In this document: positions 39,179 to 51,354 of the stretch, piece by piece
Layout: each line of letters starts with the position of its first letter
Numbering within the stretch: position 1 is the first letter of the stretch
Source: Marivita hallyeonensis
GTDB taxonomy: Bacteria > Pseudomonadota > Alphaproteobacteria > Rhodobacterales > Rhodobacteraceae
Assembly: GCF_900129875.1 (NCBI RefSeq)
Contig: NZ_FQXC01000001.1
Coordinates: 620,001-684,000 of the forward strand
Length of the DNA: 64,000 bases
Direction: 5' to 3'
The notes under the pieces: model-generated
Seen by the model: the letters and a program-made list of their open reading frames with translations, nothing else
Told to the model about the DNA's origin: nothing
The model's database searches: none
Made by a program: the position numbers and the translations under genes

Positions 39179-40303
39179 GTGCATACGGGCCATTATATCT
39201 CGGGCGCGGCACATGGGCTTCTGATCCTCTGGGCCCTGTTCGGTGGCATGTTCCGCGGCGATCCGCCGGAGATGGAAGTGGCTGATGTATCGGTCATCTC
39301 TGAGGCGCAGTTCGCTGCAATGATGCAGCCGCAACTGGCGCCCCCGACCGTGGACGAACCGGCAGCTCTGCCGCAGCCAGAGCCGGAAACGGCGCTTCCA
39401 GACACCCCTGTCGAGGACACCCAGCCGGTCACTCAGCCCGAACCCGCAGAACCTGAGGTGGTGGAGCCGGACCCAGTGCCTGAACCGGTGTTGCCGGAGC
39501 CGGAACCGCAAGTGGCTGACGATTTGCCGCAACCCCCGACGCCGGAAGCGGTGCCGGACGTTCAAGCGCCGGACGTGGCGCTGCGGCCGACACCAAGACC
39601 GGCGCCGCGAGTCGCACCCGAAGCGGTGCCCGAGCCCGCGCCCGAAGCGGATGTCGCGCCCGAGGTTCAGGACACGGTGGAGCAATCCGACACGGCTGAA
39701 CCGTCCGAGGCGGAGGAACAGCAGGCCACGGCACCGGAGGCGGCAACGACAGAGATTGTGACCGAAGCGGAAGAGCCCGCGCGGGCACCGACGGCGTCGG
39801 TGCGTCCTCAGGTGCGCCCGAACCGACCTCCGCAGACGCAGACGCAGACTGCTGCTGCGCCCGCAGCGCCACCTGAGCCCGAGCCGGAGGCCGACGCAGC
39901 CGCCGCGGATGCAACCGCGGCAGCCATCGCCGGTGCGCTGGAAGAGGCGCTTTCTGGCGCCACGACGGGCAGTGCCGAAGGACCGCCGCTCACTCAAGGG
40001 GAACGGGACGGGTTTCGCATCGCGGTTCAGGATTGCTGGGTGGTCGATGTCGGCTCGCAGGCGGCCAATGTAACTGTGACGGTCGGTTTCGACATGGATC
40101 GTGACGGTCGGGTCGTGGGGTCTTCCTTACGCATGTTGGCCGCGGAAGGCGGCAGCGGCACGGCGGTAGAGACCGCTTTTCAGGCAGCGCGCCGCGCAAT
40201 TCTGCGCTGTCAGGGGGATGGCTATTCGCTTCCCGTTGAAAAATATGATCAGTGGAGAAACGTCGAGATGACGTTCAATCCGGAGAGTATGAGGGTCCGA
40301 TGA
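39179..40303 (+). CDS. tolA: TolA-like energy transducer
   Basis: Bridges the inner-membrane TolQR motor and Pal/TolB. The 374-residue protein begins with GTG at 39179: [20 protein letters not shown], a short cytoplasmic part plus membrane helix. A very long Pro/Glu/Ala/Val-rich periplasmic region (about 45-275) replaces the Ala/Lys/Glu helix of E. coli TolA. The C-terminal domain (about 275-374) has [16 protein letters not shown] and [16 protein letters not shown], typical of alphaproteobacterial TolA. The stop overlaps the tolB start by ATGA. Confidence 0.92.
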   Translation: MHTGHYISGAAHGLLILWALFGGMFRGDPPEMEVADVSVISEAQFAAMMQPQLAPPTVDEPAALPQPEPETALPDTPVEDTQPVTQPEPAEPEVVEPDPVPEPVLPEPEPQVADDLPQPPTPEAVPDVQAPDVALRPTPRPAPRVAPEAVPEPAPEADVAPEVQDTVEQSDTAEPSEAEEQQATAPEAATTEIVTEAEEPARAPTASVRPQVRPNRPPQTQTQTAAAPAAPPEPEPEADAAAADATAAAIAGALEEALSGATTGSAEGPPLTQGERDGFRIAVQDCWVVDVGSQAANVTVTVGFDMDRDGRVVGSSLRMLAAEGGSGTAVETAFQAARRAILRCQGDGYSLPVEKYDQWRNVEMTFNPESMRVR

Positions 40304-41625
40304 AACAGGTCTTCGCAGCGTTACTGAGTGGTTTGGCTTTCGCTTTGATGGTGCCCGGCGTCGCTTTGGCACAGGACGGGCCGCTCAGGATCGAGATCAC
40401 CGAAGGTGTGATCGAGCCCTTGCCCTATGCCGTGCCGGACTTCGTGGCCGAAAGCGCGGGCGCGCAGCAGCTTGCGCAGCAGATCGCGCGCGTGGTGGCG
40501 GATGACCTGACGGGCACGGGCCTGTTTCGCGAAGTGCCGCGCGAGGCGCATATCAGCCAGATCACCAGTTTCGGCAGTCCGGTGCAATTCGCGGACTGGA
40601 AAGCCATCAACGCACAGGCTCTGGTCACCGGGGCCGTGAGCGAAGAGGGCGGGCGCGTGGTTGTGAAATTCCGCGTCTGGGACGTGTTCGCGGGCACCGA
40701 ACTCGGCCAAGGCATGCAGTTCGCCGGGACGCCGGAGGGTTGGCGGCGCATGGCGCACAAGGTCGCCGATCAGGTCTATAGCCGCATCACCGGCGAGAGC
40801 GGGTATTTCGACAGCCGGGTGGTGTTCGTGTCGGAAAGCGGGCCCAAGGATCAGCGCGCGAAACGGCTCGCCGTGATGGATTACGATGGTGCGAATGTGC
40901 AGTACCTTACCGGTAGCAACGCGCTTGTTCTTGCTCCGCGGTTTTCCGAAGATGGTCAGCGGGTGCTGTATACCAGCTATGAAACGGGCATGCCGCGTGT
41001 TCATGTGCTTGAGGTCGGGACGGTGCAAAGCCGCATCCTGCAGGGGCAGGACGGTGTCATGAGCTTTGCGCCCCGCTTTGCGCCGAACGGCCAGACAGTG
41101 GTGTATTCGCTGACCCAGGGGTCGAACACCGACATCTGGGCAATGGACATCGCAAGTGGTGGCACCCGGCAGCTGACCAGTGCGCCGTCGATCGAGACCG
41201 CGCCAAGCTATTCGCCCGACGGCAGCCAGATCGTCTTTGAAAGTGACCGCTCCGGGACGCAGCAGCTTTACGTAATGTCGGCCTCTGGCGGTGAGGCCCG
41301 CAGGATCAGCTTTGGTCAGGGGCGGTATTCGACGCCGGTCTGGTCGCCGCGTGGAGACATGATCGCCTTCACGAAGCAGAACGCCGGACGCTTCCACATC
41401 GGTGTGATGCGCACCGATGGCTCGGAAGAGCGGTTGCTGACCGCGTCGTTTCTCGATGAAGGCCCGACATGGGCGCCCAATGGCCGGGTTATCATGTTCG
41501 CCCGCGAAACGCAGGGCGCGCAGGGGTCGTCATCGCTTTACACGGTCGATATCTCGGGCCGTAACCTGAAACGGGTGCGCACGCCCGAAGGGGCATCGGA
41601 TCCAAGTTGGGGGCCGCTCCAGTGA
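40300..41625 (+). CDS. tolB: Tol-Pal system beta-propeller protein TolB
   Basis: Periplasmic partner of Pal and TolA, 441 aa. Signal peptide [20 protein letters not shown] with cleavage near ALA-QD. The N-terminal domain (about 24-165) precedes six WD/PD40-like propeller blades recognisable by repeats such as [41 protein letters not shown] and [12 protein letters not shown]. Start overlaps tolA stop. Confidence 0.96.
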   Translation: MKQVFAALLSGLAFALMVPGVALAQDGPLRIEITEGVIEPLPYAVPDFVAESAGAQQLAQQIARVVADDLTGTGLFREVPREAHISQITSFGSPVQFADWKAINAQALVTGAVSEEGGRVVVKFRVWDVFAGTELGQGMQFAGTPEGWRRMAHKVADQVYSRITGESGYFDSRVVFVSESGPKDQRAKRLAVMDYDGANVQYLTGSNALVLAPRFSEDGQRVLYTSYETGMPRVHVLEVGTVQSRILQGQDGVMSFAPRFAPNGQTVVYSLTQGSNTDIWAMDIASGGTRQLTSAPSIETAPSYSPDGSQIVFESDRSGTQQLYVMSASGGEARRISFGQGRYSTPVWSPRGDMIAFTKQNAGRFHIGVMRTDGSEERLLTASFLDEGPTWAPNGRVIMFARETQGAQGSSSLYTVDISGRNLKRVRTPEGASDPSWGPLQ

Positions 41626-41661
41626 TCTCCGGGCTTTCACCAGAATTTAATTTTGAGCGCT

Positions 41662-41685
41662 CAGAATTTTCGTACGAAAATTCTG
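41662..41685. promoter_or_regulatory. 24-bp perfect palindrome between tolB and pal
   Basis: The half-site CAGAATTTTCGT is followed directly by its reverse complement, giving a perfect 24-bp palindrome 37 bp after the tolB stop and 79 bp before pal. A second, partial copy of the left half (CAGAATTTAATTTTG) lies at 41641. It is too AT-rich in the arms for a strong terminator and has no T-run. It looks like a protein-binding operator or a repeated genomic motif. Confidence 0.6.
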
Positions 41686-41763
41686 GGACACAGTCCGCCT
41701 CTAGGCGCAGGACACAGGCTGTGGTATTTTCGGATTAACCAAGAAAAAAGAGCAGGACATCCC

Positions 41764-42282
41764 ATGCGACTTATCGCGAAACTCACCGTGCTGGTGGCCG
41801 TGCTGGCCCTATCGGCGTGTACCAATCCGAACCGCTTCGACAACGAACCGGTCGACCTGAACGCGGCCACAGGACAAGCTGGCGGCATCGTTCCGGGCAG
41901 CGTGAATGACCCAAGCTCACCGGCCTATTTCCAGCAGACGGTGGGCGACCGCGTCCTGTTTGCCGTCGATCAATCGACGCTCAGCCCCGAGGCGCGCGCG
42001 ACACTGGACGGCCAGGTGCAGTGGCTGATGACCAATACCGACTACAACGCGGTCATCGAAGGTCATGCCGACGAACAGGGCACCCGCGCTTACAACCTCG
42101 CCTTGGGCGCGCGCCGCGCCAATGCGGTGATGGAGTATCTGGTTGCGCAAGGCATCCCGGCCAACCGTCTGCGCTTTGTGAGCTATGGTAAGGAACGCCC
42201 GATCGAGATCTGTTCCGAGGAATCGTGCTATGCCAAGAACCGGCGCGCGGTGACGATCATCTCGGCCGGACTGACAAGCTGA
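41764..42282 (+). CDS. pal: Peptidoglycan-associated lipoprotein Pal
   Basis: Outer-membrane lipoprotein binding peptidoglycan, 172 aa. Signal MRLIAKLTVLVAVLALSACT with lipobox LSAC, modified Cys at residue 19. The C-terminal OmpA-like domain shows VLFAVDQSTLSPEAR, AVIEGHADEQGTRAYN and LGARRANAVMEYL, with the peptidoglycan-binding Asp and Arg. Start at 41764 has GAGCAGGAC upstream. The 138-bp gap after tolB, with a palindrome, suggests separate control. Confidence 0.96.
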   Translation: MRLIAKLTVLVAVLALSACTNPNRFDNEPVDLNAATGQAGGIVPGSVNDPSSPAYFQQTVGDRVLFAVDQSTLSPEARATLDGQVQWLMTNTDYNAVIEGHADEQGTRAYNLALGARRANAVMEYLVAQGIPANRLRFVSYGKERPIEICSEESCYAKNRRAVTIISAGLTS

Positions 42283-42293
42283 CGGAGACGGGA

Positions 42294-43106
42294 ATGCGCC
42301 TGGGGGCATGGGTACTGAGTGGAACGTTGTTGCTTGCGCCTTTGGGTGTTCAGGCGTCGGAGACGTTGGCGGACATCCGGCAGGACATGTCAGTGCTGTT
42401 TGTCGAGTTGCAGAAGCTCAAGCGTGAGTTGAGCACGACTGGGCCAAGCACGGTCGCCTTGCCCGCTGGGGCTTTGGACCGGATCAATGCAATCGAGGCC
42501 GAGCTTCAGCGGTTGACGGCCAAGACCGAGGAACTCGATTTCCGTGTCGGTCAGGTGGCCGAGGACGGGGCACGTCGGCTCGGTGATCTGGAGTTTCGCC
42601 TGTGCGAACTGGAAGCCGATTGCGACCTCGGGTCGCTCGGTCGTGTTCCGACGCTTGGCGGAGAAGCCGAGACATCGGCTCCGGTTGCACAGCCTGTGCC
42701 GCAAACGCCGGGAACAGAGTTGGCGGTTGGTGAAGAAACGGACTTTCGGCGAGCCGGGGAGGCGCTCGCCCAGGGTGACTTTCAATCCGCCGCAGATCAG
42801 TTTGCGACCTTCCGCCAGACCTATCCGGGCGGACCGCTAGAAGCCCAGGCCCTTGTTGCCGAAGGTCGTGCGCTGGAAGGTCTTGGCAATCTCAGAGATG
42901 CGGCGCGGCGGTATCTGGACGCCTATGCGGGCTATCCCGACGACGCGGCGGGGCCCGAAGCGTTGTGGCGTCTTGGCGCGGCCCTTGGGGATCTCGGAAA
43001 CGTTGCGGAAGCCTGTGTGACGCTGTCGGAAGTCGCCGGTCGGTACCCGGGCAGCACCGCCATTGCCGAAGCCGAGGCGCAGAAGGCGCGGTTCGGCTGC
43101 CAGTGA
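42294..43106 (+). CDS. cpoB: Cell division coordinator CpoB/YbgF
   Basis: Periplasmic TPR protein of the Tol-Pal system, 270 aa. Signal peptide MRLGAWVLSGTLLLAPLGVQ, N-terminal coiled coil (about 25-90, TLADIRQDMSVLFVELQKLK), then TPR repeats from about residue 150: GEALAQGDFQSAADQFATF and EGRALEGLGNLRDAARRY. In E. coli CpoB coordinates peptidoglycan synthesis with outer-membrane constriction. Stop overlaps the tilS GTG start. Confidence 0.94.
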   Translation: MRLGAWVLSGTLLLAPLGVQASETLADIRQDMSVLFVELQKLKRELSTTGPSTVALPAGALDRINAIEAELQRLTAKTEELDFRVGQVAEDGARRLGDLEFRLCELEADCDLGSLGRVPTLGGEAETSAPVAQPVPQTPGTELAVGEETDFRRAGEALAQGDFQSAADQFATFRQTYPGGPLEAQALVAEGRALEGLGNLRDAARRYLDAYAGYPDDAAGPEALWRLGAALGDLGNVAEACVTLSEVAGRYPGSTAIAEAEAQKARFGCQ

Positions 43107-44491
43107 CGGACGCGCCGCTCGACCAGCGGTTTGCGGACGCGATGGGCCAGTTGCTTGGCCCGGATTTTCCTTCTGAAATTGGATTGGCCGTCTCCGGCGG
43201 CGGGGACAGTATGGCGATGCTCGCCCTCTGCCATAATTGGACGCGGGTCTACGGTGTCCGCTTATGGGTCGTGACCATCGATCACGGTTTGCGCCCCGAG
43301 AGTGCAGATGAGGCGCGCATGGTTGCCGAAGAGTGCGCTGCTCTGGGTTGGCCGCACGCAACCGTGCGGTGGGACTGGGATGGAACGGGCAACGTCATGG
43401 ACGCCGCGCGGCGGGCGCGTTTGGAGTTGATCAATCGATGGCGCGGCACACTCCGGTACGTGCTGATGGCGCACACGCAGGATGATGTGGCAGAGACGTT
43501 TCTGATGCGTCTGTCCCGCGGATCGGGTGTGCGCGGTTTGAGCGCGATGGCAGCGAAACGGGACGTGGGGTCTTCGCCGTCCAAGGATCTGGAGGCGGAG
43601 GAATATGTCGGAGACATCCCCAAGCAGTGGGAGATCGCAAAAGGCGGCCCCGGCAGGTCAGGTACGTTCCAGATTGTTCGACCGTGTCTCGGCATGTCGC
43701 GCGCGGAGTTGCGGCATTACCTGAAGACGCTCAAGGGCCGATGGGTCGACGACCCCAGCAACGAGAACGACGCATATCTGCGCGCGCGGATGCGAAAGTT
43801 GCTGCCTGATCTGGCGGAGGTGGGCTTGGATATCTCGACACTCTCGGAAACGGCGCACCGTTTGGCTCGCGCGGACACGGCTCTGCGCGCGCGCGCTTGT
43901 CAGGTCTGGAAAAGGATCGGGTCGGAAGGTCGGGTTGGCAGCGAACCTACCGGGGAGCTTCTTTTCGATCGGGACGGGTTCGACCGCCTTGAGCGGGACA
44001 CGCAGATGCGGCTCTTGGCCGACGCGCTGCGTTACACTTCGTCCCAGACCTATGCCCCGCGCGAAGATGCGTTGGAAGCCCTGCTTGACCGCATCCTCGG
44101 GGGCGGAGGTGGCACGTTACACGGCTGCGAGGTCCGCATGGAGCGGGATCAGTTGCGCGTGTTTCGCGAGTACAACGCTGTCGCGGGTCTGGAGACGGAG
44201 TTGACATCCGTGGATGGTCGGATGCGACTTTGGGATGGGCGGTGGCGGGTCACGGACCTTGGCCAAACCGGCACGCGTATCCGGGCGCTTGGACCGGACG
44301 GGTGGGCGCAGATTGCAGAAAAGCGCGGGGACAGCCCGCCATTTCACAGCGCGCGCTCTTTGCCGAGTTTCTGGAGAGACGACCAGCTTGTTGCATGCAC
44401 TCCGCTGGGTTTTGGCAACAATGCCCATACCCGGCTATGGCCGATGGGCCGAGAGATGTTCAATTTCGCCGCATTTCTGCTTTCGCATTGA
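43103..44491 (+). CDS. tilS: tRNA(Ile)-lysidine synthetase
   Basis: Modifies C34 of tRNA-Ile(CAU) to lysidine, essential for AUA decoding. The PP-loop motif is LAVSGGGDSMAMLAL near residue 30, followed by VTIDHGLRPES and AHTQDDVAETFLMRL. The protein is 462 aa, with an inserted hydrophilic loop (about 155-185, SSPSKDLEAEEYVGDIP) in the N-terminal domain. GTG start at 43103 overlaps the cpoB stop as GTGA. Downstream gene is ftsH, a common order. Confidence 0.94.
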   Translation: MTDAPLDQRFADAMGQLLGPDFPSEIGLAVSGGGDSMAMLALCHNWTRVYGVRLWVVTIDHGLRPESADEARMVAEECAALGWPHATVRWDWDGTGNVMDAARRARLELINRWRGTLRYVLMAHTQDDVAETFLMRLSRGSGVRGLSAMAAKRDVGSSPSKDLEAEEYVGDIPKQWEIAKGGPGRSGTFQIVRPCLGMSRAELRHYLKTLKGRWVDDPSNENDAYLRARMRKLLPDLAEVGLDISTLSETAHRLARADTALRARACQVWKRIGSEGRVGSEPTGELLFDRDGFDRLERDTQMRLLADALRYTSSQTYAPREDALEALLDRILGGGGGTLHGCEVRMERDQLRVFREYNAVAGLETELTSVDGRMRLWDGRWRVTDLGQTGTRIRALGPDGWAQIAEKRGDSPPFHSARSLPSFWRDDQLVACTPLGFGNNAHTRLWPMGREMFNFAAFLLSH

Positions 44492-44569
44492 ACCCGGGCC
44501 TTGCTTGTCTATGTTATAGGCCAAGAGGCACGCGCGCTGTCCGCGCGGCCGTTTTCAGGAGAAATTTCC

Positions 44570-46489
<1,920 letters not shown>

Positions 46490-46512
46490 AGCACGATCGG
46501 TAAGAACCCTTG

Positions 46513-46547
46513 AAAACCCCGGGCGCAGAAATGCGGCCGGGGTTTTT
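46513..46547 (+). terminator. Rho-independent terminator after ftsH
   Basis: AAAACCCCGG pairs perfectly with CCGGGGTTTT around a 14-base loop, 24 bp after the ftsH stop, with the T-run forming part of the stem and extending one base beyond. Ends the tol-pal/tilS/ftsH transcription unit. Confidence 0.85.
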
Positions 46548-46645
46548 CTTTGACGGAATAATCGTGCGCATCGGCATCTGTTCGTTTGCGCTTGAACGCC
46601 CGGCTGGATTGCGGTTTTCAAACGCAACACACATCGGAGCTGCGT

Positions 46646-47242
46646 ATGCCCGCATTGAAACCAACCGATTTCACAGCGACTGTCCGTTGGATAGGTCTGG
46701 TGCCGGAAAATTCGACCGGTATCGCTTCGGAAGCGACGGACGCCCTCGAACTAGGCTTCGAAGGTCCAATCGGAGACAGCCACAGCGGGATCACGCGCCC
46801 GTCGTGCAGCCGCGTGACCTCCCAGCACCCAAAAGGGACCGAAATTGCCAATGCGAGGCAGCTGTCAATCGTGTCTGCCGAAGAACTGGCCGCCATCGCC
46901 GAGGAGATGGGGCTTGAGGCCATTGATCCGGTTTGGGTGGGCGCAACGCTTGTGATCGAGGGCATTCCAGACTTTACCCATGTGCCGCCCTCGTCGCGCC
47001 TGCAGGGGCCTGACGGGGGGACGCTGGTCGTCGACATGGAAAACCGCCCTTGCCATTTGCCGGCGCGCGAGATCGAGCCTGTTCATCCCGGCAAGGGTAA
47101 GGCTTTCAAAGCGGCTGCCAAACACCGTCGGGGCGTCACAGCCTGGGTCGAACGGCCGGGCACCTTGCGGGTCGGCGATGAATTGCGCCTGCACATCCCA
47201 GATCAACCGGTCTGGCCGCATCTGGAAACCGCGCGCGGCTGA
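46646..47242 (+). CDS. MOSC domain-containing protein
   Basis: A 198-residue MOSC (molybdenum cofactor sulfurase C-terminal) domain protein starting [20 protein letters not shown]. It contains [17 protein letters not shown] with a Cys, [20 protein letters not shown], an [13 protein letters not shown] region with the conserved-type Cys and the [18 protein letters not shown] strand. MOSC proteins handle sulfur or Moco; the substrate is unknown. GGAGC precedes the start. Confidence 0.87.
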   Translation: MPALKPTDFTATVRWIGLVPENSTGIASEATDALELGFEGPIGDSHSGITRPSCSRVTSQHPKGTEIANARQLSIVSAEELAAIAEEMGLEAIDPVWVGATLVIEGIPDFTHVPPSSRLQGPDGGTLVVDMENRPCHLPAREIEPVHPGKGKAFKAAAKHRRGVTAWVERPGTLRVGDELRLHIPDQPVWPHLETARG

Positions 47243-47391
47243 GCCGAAACGGCACGAGGTTTCCGATTGGCGGCATCATGCGGTGGATGCCGCCGTTCCT
47301 TCGCGCGGAAATGTCGGTTTCGCAGCGCCGTGGCACTGGTGTGCAACGGTATGCGTGGGGCAAATGGCATCGCGAACAGGGAGCGCACGAC

Positions 47392-49068
47392 ATGTCGCAT
47401 AAGTCGGATATCGAAATTGCCCGCGAGGCACAGAAGCTGCCCATACAAGAGATCGGTGCCAAAATCGGCATCGGGTCGGATGATCTGCTGCCCTACGGTC
47501 ATGACAAAGCCAAGGTGAGCCAGAGCTTCATCAACTCGGTTCAGGACCGCCCCGATGGCAAGCTGATCCTTGTGACGGCGATCAACCCGACGCCTGCGGG
47601 CGAGGGCAAGACGACGACGACGGTGGGGCTGGGTGATGGCCTGAACCACATTGGCAAGAAAGCGATGGTCTGCATTCGCGAAGCCTCACTCGGGCCGAAT
47701 TTTGGAATGAAGGGCGGCGCAGCGGGCGGCGGTTACGCGCAGGTGGTGCCGATGGAGGACATGAACCTTCATTTCACCGGCGACTTCCATGCGATCACCT
47801 CCGCGCATTCTCTGCTGTCGGCGATGATCGACAACCACATCTACTGGGGCAACGAGCAGGACATCGACATCCGCCGTGTCGTCTGGCGCCGTGTGGTGGA
47901 CATGAACGACCGCGCGCTGCGGCAGATCACTTGTTCGCTGGGCGGTGTCGCCAACGGGTTCCCGCGGGAAGGCGGGTTCGACATCACGGTGGCGTCCGAG
48001 GTCATGGCGATCCTCTGTCTCGCGAAAGACCTCAAGGATCTGGAAAAGCGGTTGGGCGACATGATCGTGGCCTACCGCCGCGACCGCAGCCCGGTGTTCT
48101 GCCGCGATATCAAGGCGGAAGGCGCGATGACTGTGCTGCTCAAGGACGCCATGCAGCCGAACCTTGTGCAGACGCTCGAGAACAACCCGGCCTTCGTGCA
48201 TGGCGGTCCGTTCGCGAATATCGCGCATGGCTGCAATTCGGTGATCGCGACGACCACAGCTTTGAAACTGGCGGATTACGTGGTGACCGAAGCCGGATTC
48301 GGGGCGGATCTGGGCGCAGAGAAATTCATGAACATCAAATGCCGCAAGGCGGGCATCGCGCCGTCGGTTGTGGTCTGCGTGGCCACCGTGCGGGCCATGA
48401 AGATGAATGGCGGCGTCGCTAAGGCCGATCTTGGTGCTGAAAATGTCGATGCGGTAAAGAAAGGCTGCCCGAACCTAGGGCGACATATCGAGAACCTGAA
48501 ATCCTTCGGCGTCCCAGTGGTCGTCGCGATCAATCATTTCGTAACCGACACCGAGGCAGAGATCGAAGCGATCCAGAATTACGTGGCCGAACATGGGGCC
48601 GAGGCAGTCCTGTCGCGTCACTGGGAGCTTGGGTCCGAAGGCTCGGCAGCGCTGGCGCGGAAGGTGGCCGAGGTTGCGGATGCTGGGCAGGCGAACTTCT
48701 CGCCGATCTATGCGGACGAGATGTCCCTTGCTGACAAGATCCAGACCATCGCCAAGCGTATCTACCGCGCAGACGAAGCGCTTATGGACCAGAAGATCCG
48801 CGATCAGCTGAAACTCTGGGAAGAGCAGGGTTACGGTCATCTGCCGGTCTGTATGGCGAAGACGCAGTACTCTTTCTCGACAGACCCGAACCTGCGCGGT
48901 GCGCCAACGGGACATTCGGTACCGGTGCGTGAGGTGCGTCTTTCGGCAGGGGCGGGGTTCGTGGTTGTCGTCTGCGGAGAGATCATGACCATGCCGGGCC
49001 TGCCTCGGGTGCCATCAGCCGAGAACATCCGGCTGAACGACGCGGGGCAAATCGAAGGGTTGTTCTAG
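47392..49068 (+). CDS. fhs: Formate-tetrahydrofolate ligase
   Basis: Makes 10-formyl-THF from formate, THF and ATP in one-carbon metabolism. The 558-residue protein starts [20 protein letters not shown] and shows [19 protein letters not shown] (nucleotide loop near residue 65), [20 protein letters not shown] and the C-terminal [24 protein letters not shown] precedes 47392; the upstream open frame is not conserved-looking. With FolD encoded 370 bp on, it interconverts formate and methylene-THF. Confidence 0.96.
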   Translation: MSHKSDIEIAREAQKLPIQEIGAKIGIGSDDLLPYGHDKAKVSQSFINSVQDRPDGKLILVTAINPTPAGEGKTTTTVGLGDGLNHIGKKAMVCIREASLGPNFGMKGGAAGGGYAQVVPMEDMNLHFTGDFHAITSAHSLLSAMIDNHIYWGNEQDIDIRRVVWRRVVDMNDRALRQITCSLGGVANGFPREGGFDITVASEVMAILCLAKDLKDLEKRLGDMIVAYRRDRSPVFCRDIKAEGAMTVLLKDAMQPNLVQTLENNPAFVHGGPFANIAHGCNSVIATTTALKLADYVVTEAGFGADLGAEKFMNIKCRKAGIAPSVVVCVATVRAMKMNGGVAKADLGAENVDAVKKGCPNLGRHIENLKSFGVPVVVAINHFVTDTEAEIEAIQNYVAEHGAEAVLSRHWELGSEGSAALARKVAEVADAGQANFSPIYADEMSLADKIQTIAKRIYRADEALMDQKIRDQLKLWEEQGYGHLPVCMAKTQYSFSTDPNLRGAPTGHSVPVREVRLSAGAGFVVVVCGEIMTMPGLPRVPSAENIRLNDAGQIEGLF

Positions 49069-49124
49069 TCAGCGCCGCGTGCGAGCACGCGTCCGAACAC
49101 CCCTTACAAGAGTGAAGGACAGCC

Positions 49125-49439
49125 ATGCCACGACCCGCGCCCGACACTGTCGACACAATGGCGGAGCTTCGATCCGCCATCGACGAGATTGACGCAGAAC
49201 TGATGACCCTTCTGGCAGAGCGGCTGTCCTTTGCCGATCGCGCTCCGGTTCTGAAACAGCGCGAAGGCATTTCGGCGGCTGCGCCATCGCGGGCGCGGCA
49301 GGTCTTGGACAATGTGCGGGCCAAGGCAGAGGTGGCCGGCTTTGATCCGGACATGGCGGAAGCCATGTGGAAGATCATGATTGACGGCATTATTGCCCGC
49401 GAAGAGCGGGTGATGGGCAAGGAAGGACGGGACGGATGA
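49125..49439 (+). CDS. Chorismate mutase, AroQ type
   Basis: A 104-residue all-helical AroQ protein starting [50 protein letters not shown] has the helix-1 Arg/Asp pattern of the fold, and helix 3 includes [17 protein letters not shown]. Could also be an isochorismate pyruvate-lyase-like relative. Overlaps folD by ATGA, an unusual partnership between aromatic acid and folate genes; chorismate is the precursor of the p-aminobenzoate part of folate, which may explain the linkage. Confidence 0.85.
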   Translation: MPRPAPDTVDTMAELRSAIDEIDAELMTLLAERLSFADRAPVLKQREGISAAAPSRARQVLDNVRAKAEVAGFDPDMAEAMWKIMIDGIIAREERVMGKEGRDG

Positions 49440-50338
49440 GCGCCACGATTATCGATGGAAAAGCCTTTGCGGCAACGGTGCGCGAAAAGGTGGCGGGTCA
49501 CGTGGCCCGGCTGAAGGAGGAGCACGGGATCACACCAGGCCTTGCGGTTGTTCTGGTCGGCGAAGACCCGGCGAGCCAAGTCTACGTTCGCTCGAAAAAC
49601 AAGGCGACCAAGGAAGCCGGGATGCTTGGCGTCGAATACCGGCTCGACGCCGATGCGCCGCAGGATGAGTTGCTGCGATTGATCGAAGATCTGAACACCA
49701 ACCCCGAGATCCACGGCATTCTCGTTCAGCTTCCCTTGCCCGGTCACCTGAACGAGGACCTCGTCATCAATGCCATCGACCCGGCGAAGGATGTAGACGG
49801 GTTTCATATCTCGAATGTCGGGCTGCTCGGGACGGGTCAGAAATCGATGGTGCCCTGTACGCCGCTGGGGTGCCTCATGATGTTGCGTGATCACCACGGG
49901 TCCTTGTCGGGCATGAATGCAGTGGTGATCGGCCGGTCGAACATCGTGGGCAAGCCGATGGCGCAATTGTTGCTGGGCGACAGTTGCACAGTCACGATTG
50001 CGCATTCCCGGACCAAGGACCTGCCAGAGGTCGTGCGCCGCGCGGATATCGTGGTGGCTGCTGTGGGGCGGCCGGAGATGGTGACGGGCGACTGGATCAA
50101 ACCGGGGGCGACGGTGATCGACGTGGGCATCAACCGCATCGATGCGCCCGAGAAGGGCGAGGGTAAGACACGGCTGGTTGGGGATTGCGATTTTGACAGC
50201 TGCGCTGCAGTGGCGGGCGCCATTACCCCGGTTCCGGGCGGTGTCGGGCCGATGACCATCGCGTGCTTGCTAGCGAATACCGTGACGGCGTGTTGCCGGG
50301 CGAACGGGTTGGCCGAGCCGGAAGGGCTGACGGCCTAA
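49436..50338 (+). CDS. folD: Bifunctional methylene-THF dehydrogenase/cyclohydrolase
   Basis: Interconverts methylene-, methenyl- and formyl-THF, 300 aa. It starts [20 protein letters not shown] and carries [21 protein letters not shown] with the catalytic Tyr and Lys, [18 protein letters not shown], and the NADP-binding [17 protein letters not shown], ending in [18 protein letters not shown]. Coupled to the chorismate mutase gene. Confidence 0.97.
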   Translation: MSATIIDGKAFAATVREKVAGHVARLKEEHGITPGLAVVLVGEDPASQVYVRSKNKATKEAGMLGVEYRLDADAPQDELLRLIEDLNTNPEIHGILVQLPLPGHLNEDLVINAIDPAKDVDGFHISNVGLLGTGQKSMVPCTPLGCLMMLRDHHGSLSGMNAVVIGRSNIVGKPMAQLLLGDSCTVTIAHSRTKDLPEVVRRADIVVAAVGRPEMVTGDWIKPGATVIDVGINRIDAPEKGEGKTRLVGDCDFDSCAAVAGAITPVPGGVGPMTIACLLANTVTACCRANGLAEPEGLTA

Positions 50339-50344
50339 GTGCGT

Positions 50345-50362
50345 GCCGGGCCGAAGCCCGGC
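50345..50362. terminator. GCCGGGC hairpin after folD
   Basis: GCCGGGC-CGAA-GCCCGGC: a perfect 7-bp stem with a stable tetraloop, seven bases after the folD stop and 32 before the convergent agmatinase stop. Followed by CTAC, as is the hairpin at 33373. No T-run, so it may act as a bidirectional end or an mRNA 3' stabiliser. Confidence 0.55.
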
Positions 50363-50393
50363 CTACGAGGTCAAGAACGTGCGCCGCCCGGGC

Positions 50394-51341
50394 TTACCCC
50401 ATCTGCGCCTTCGGCAAGGCGCACAGCATCTCGAACAGCAAGTTCGACGCGATCAGTGCTGTCGTGCCGGTCGTGTCGAACGGCGGAGACACCTCTACAA
50501 GATCAGCTCCGACGAGGTTCAGCCCCGCACAGCCGCGCACGATCTCCAAAGCCTGCCAGGTGCTGAGGCCGCCCATCTCGACCGTGCCGGTGCCGGGGGC
50601 GAAGGCTGGATCAAGGCTGTCGATATCGTAGCTCAGGTAGACCGGCGCATCGCCGACGGTTTCGCGTATCTCGGCCATTAGCGGGGCGAGCGACTTGAAC
50701 CAGCACTGCTCGGCCGGGATCACATGCCAGCCCTGACTGCGGGCCCAGTCCCAGTCTTCGGGGCTGTAGCCCGATCCGCGCAGGCCGATTTGCCAAACCT
50801 TGTCGTTTTGCAGACAGCCCTCTTCCCACGCGCGGCGGAACGGTGTGCCGTGGGCCTCTTTCTCACCGAACATCTCGTCGCTTGTGTCGGCGTGGGCGTC
50901 AATATGGATGAGTGCGACGGGTCCATGCCTTTCCTTGATCGCGCGCAGGATCGGCCATGTCAGCGTGTGGTCACCGCCCAGCGTCAGCGGGATTGCGCCG
51001 TGGCTCAGGATGTCGCGGTAGAAGTCGGTGATGATGCCGATGGTCTTTTTCAGGTCAAATGTGTTGATCGGAACGTCGCCGATATCGGCGACCTGCATAG
51101 ATTCGAACGGCGCGGCCCCGGTCGCCATGTTGTAGGGCCGCATCATGCGGCTTTCTTCGCGGATCTGGCGCGGGCCAAGGCGCGTCCCGGGACGGTTGGA
51201 AGCGCCGTGATCCATCGGGATTCCGACGAAACAGGCGTCGAGCCCCTCGGCCGTCGGTTGCGTCGGCAGGCGCATCATCGTGTTGGGGCCCGAAAAGCGG
51301 GGGCTGTCGTTGCCGCCGAGGGGTTGGTTGAACTTGGACAT
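50394..51341 (-). CDS. speB: Agmatinase/ureohydrolase family protein
   Basis: Mn-dependent ureohydrolase of 315 aa. Metal ligands are visible in GGDHTLTWP, DAHADTSDE and SYDIDSLDPAFAPGTGT. The sequence starts MSKFNQPLGGNDSPRFSGPN and keeps ASNRPGTRLGPRQIREES. Hydrolyses agmatine to putrescine and urea, or another guanidino compound such as guanidinobutyrate; substrate cannot be settled by sequence reading. Downstream of the thioesterase gene by 13 bp. Confidence 0.88.
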   Translation of the reverse strand: MSKFNQPLGGNDSPRFSGPNTMMRLPTQPTAEGLDACFVGIPMDHGASNRPGTRLGPRQIREESRMMRPYNMATGAAPFESMQVADIGDVPINTFDLKKTIGIITDFYRDILSHGAIPLTLGGDHTLTWPILRAIKERHGPVALIHIDAHADTSDEMFGEKEAHGTPFRRAWEEGCLQNDKVWQIGLRGSGYSPEDWDWARSQGWHVIPAEQCWFKSLAPLMAEIRETVGDAPVYLSYDIDSLDPAFAPGTGTVEMGGLSTWQALEIVRGCAGLNLVGADLVEVSPPFDTTGTTALIASNLLFEMLCALPKAQMG

Positions 51342-51354
51342 GAGGCGGCTCCTT

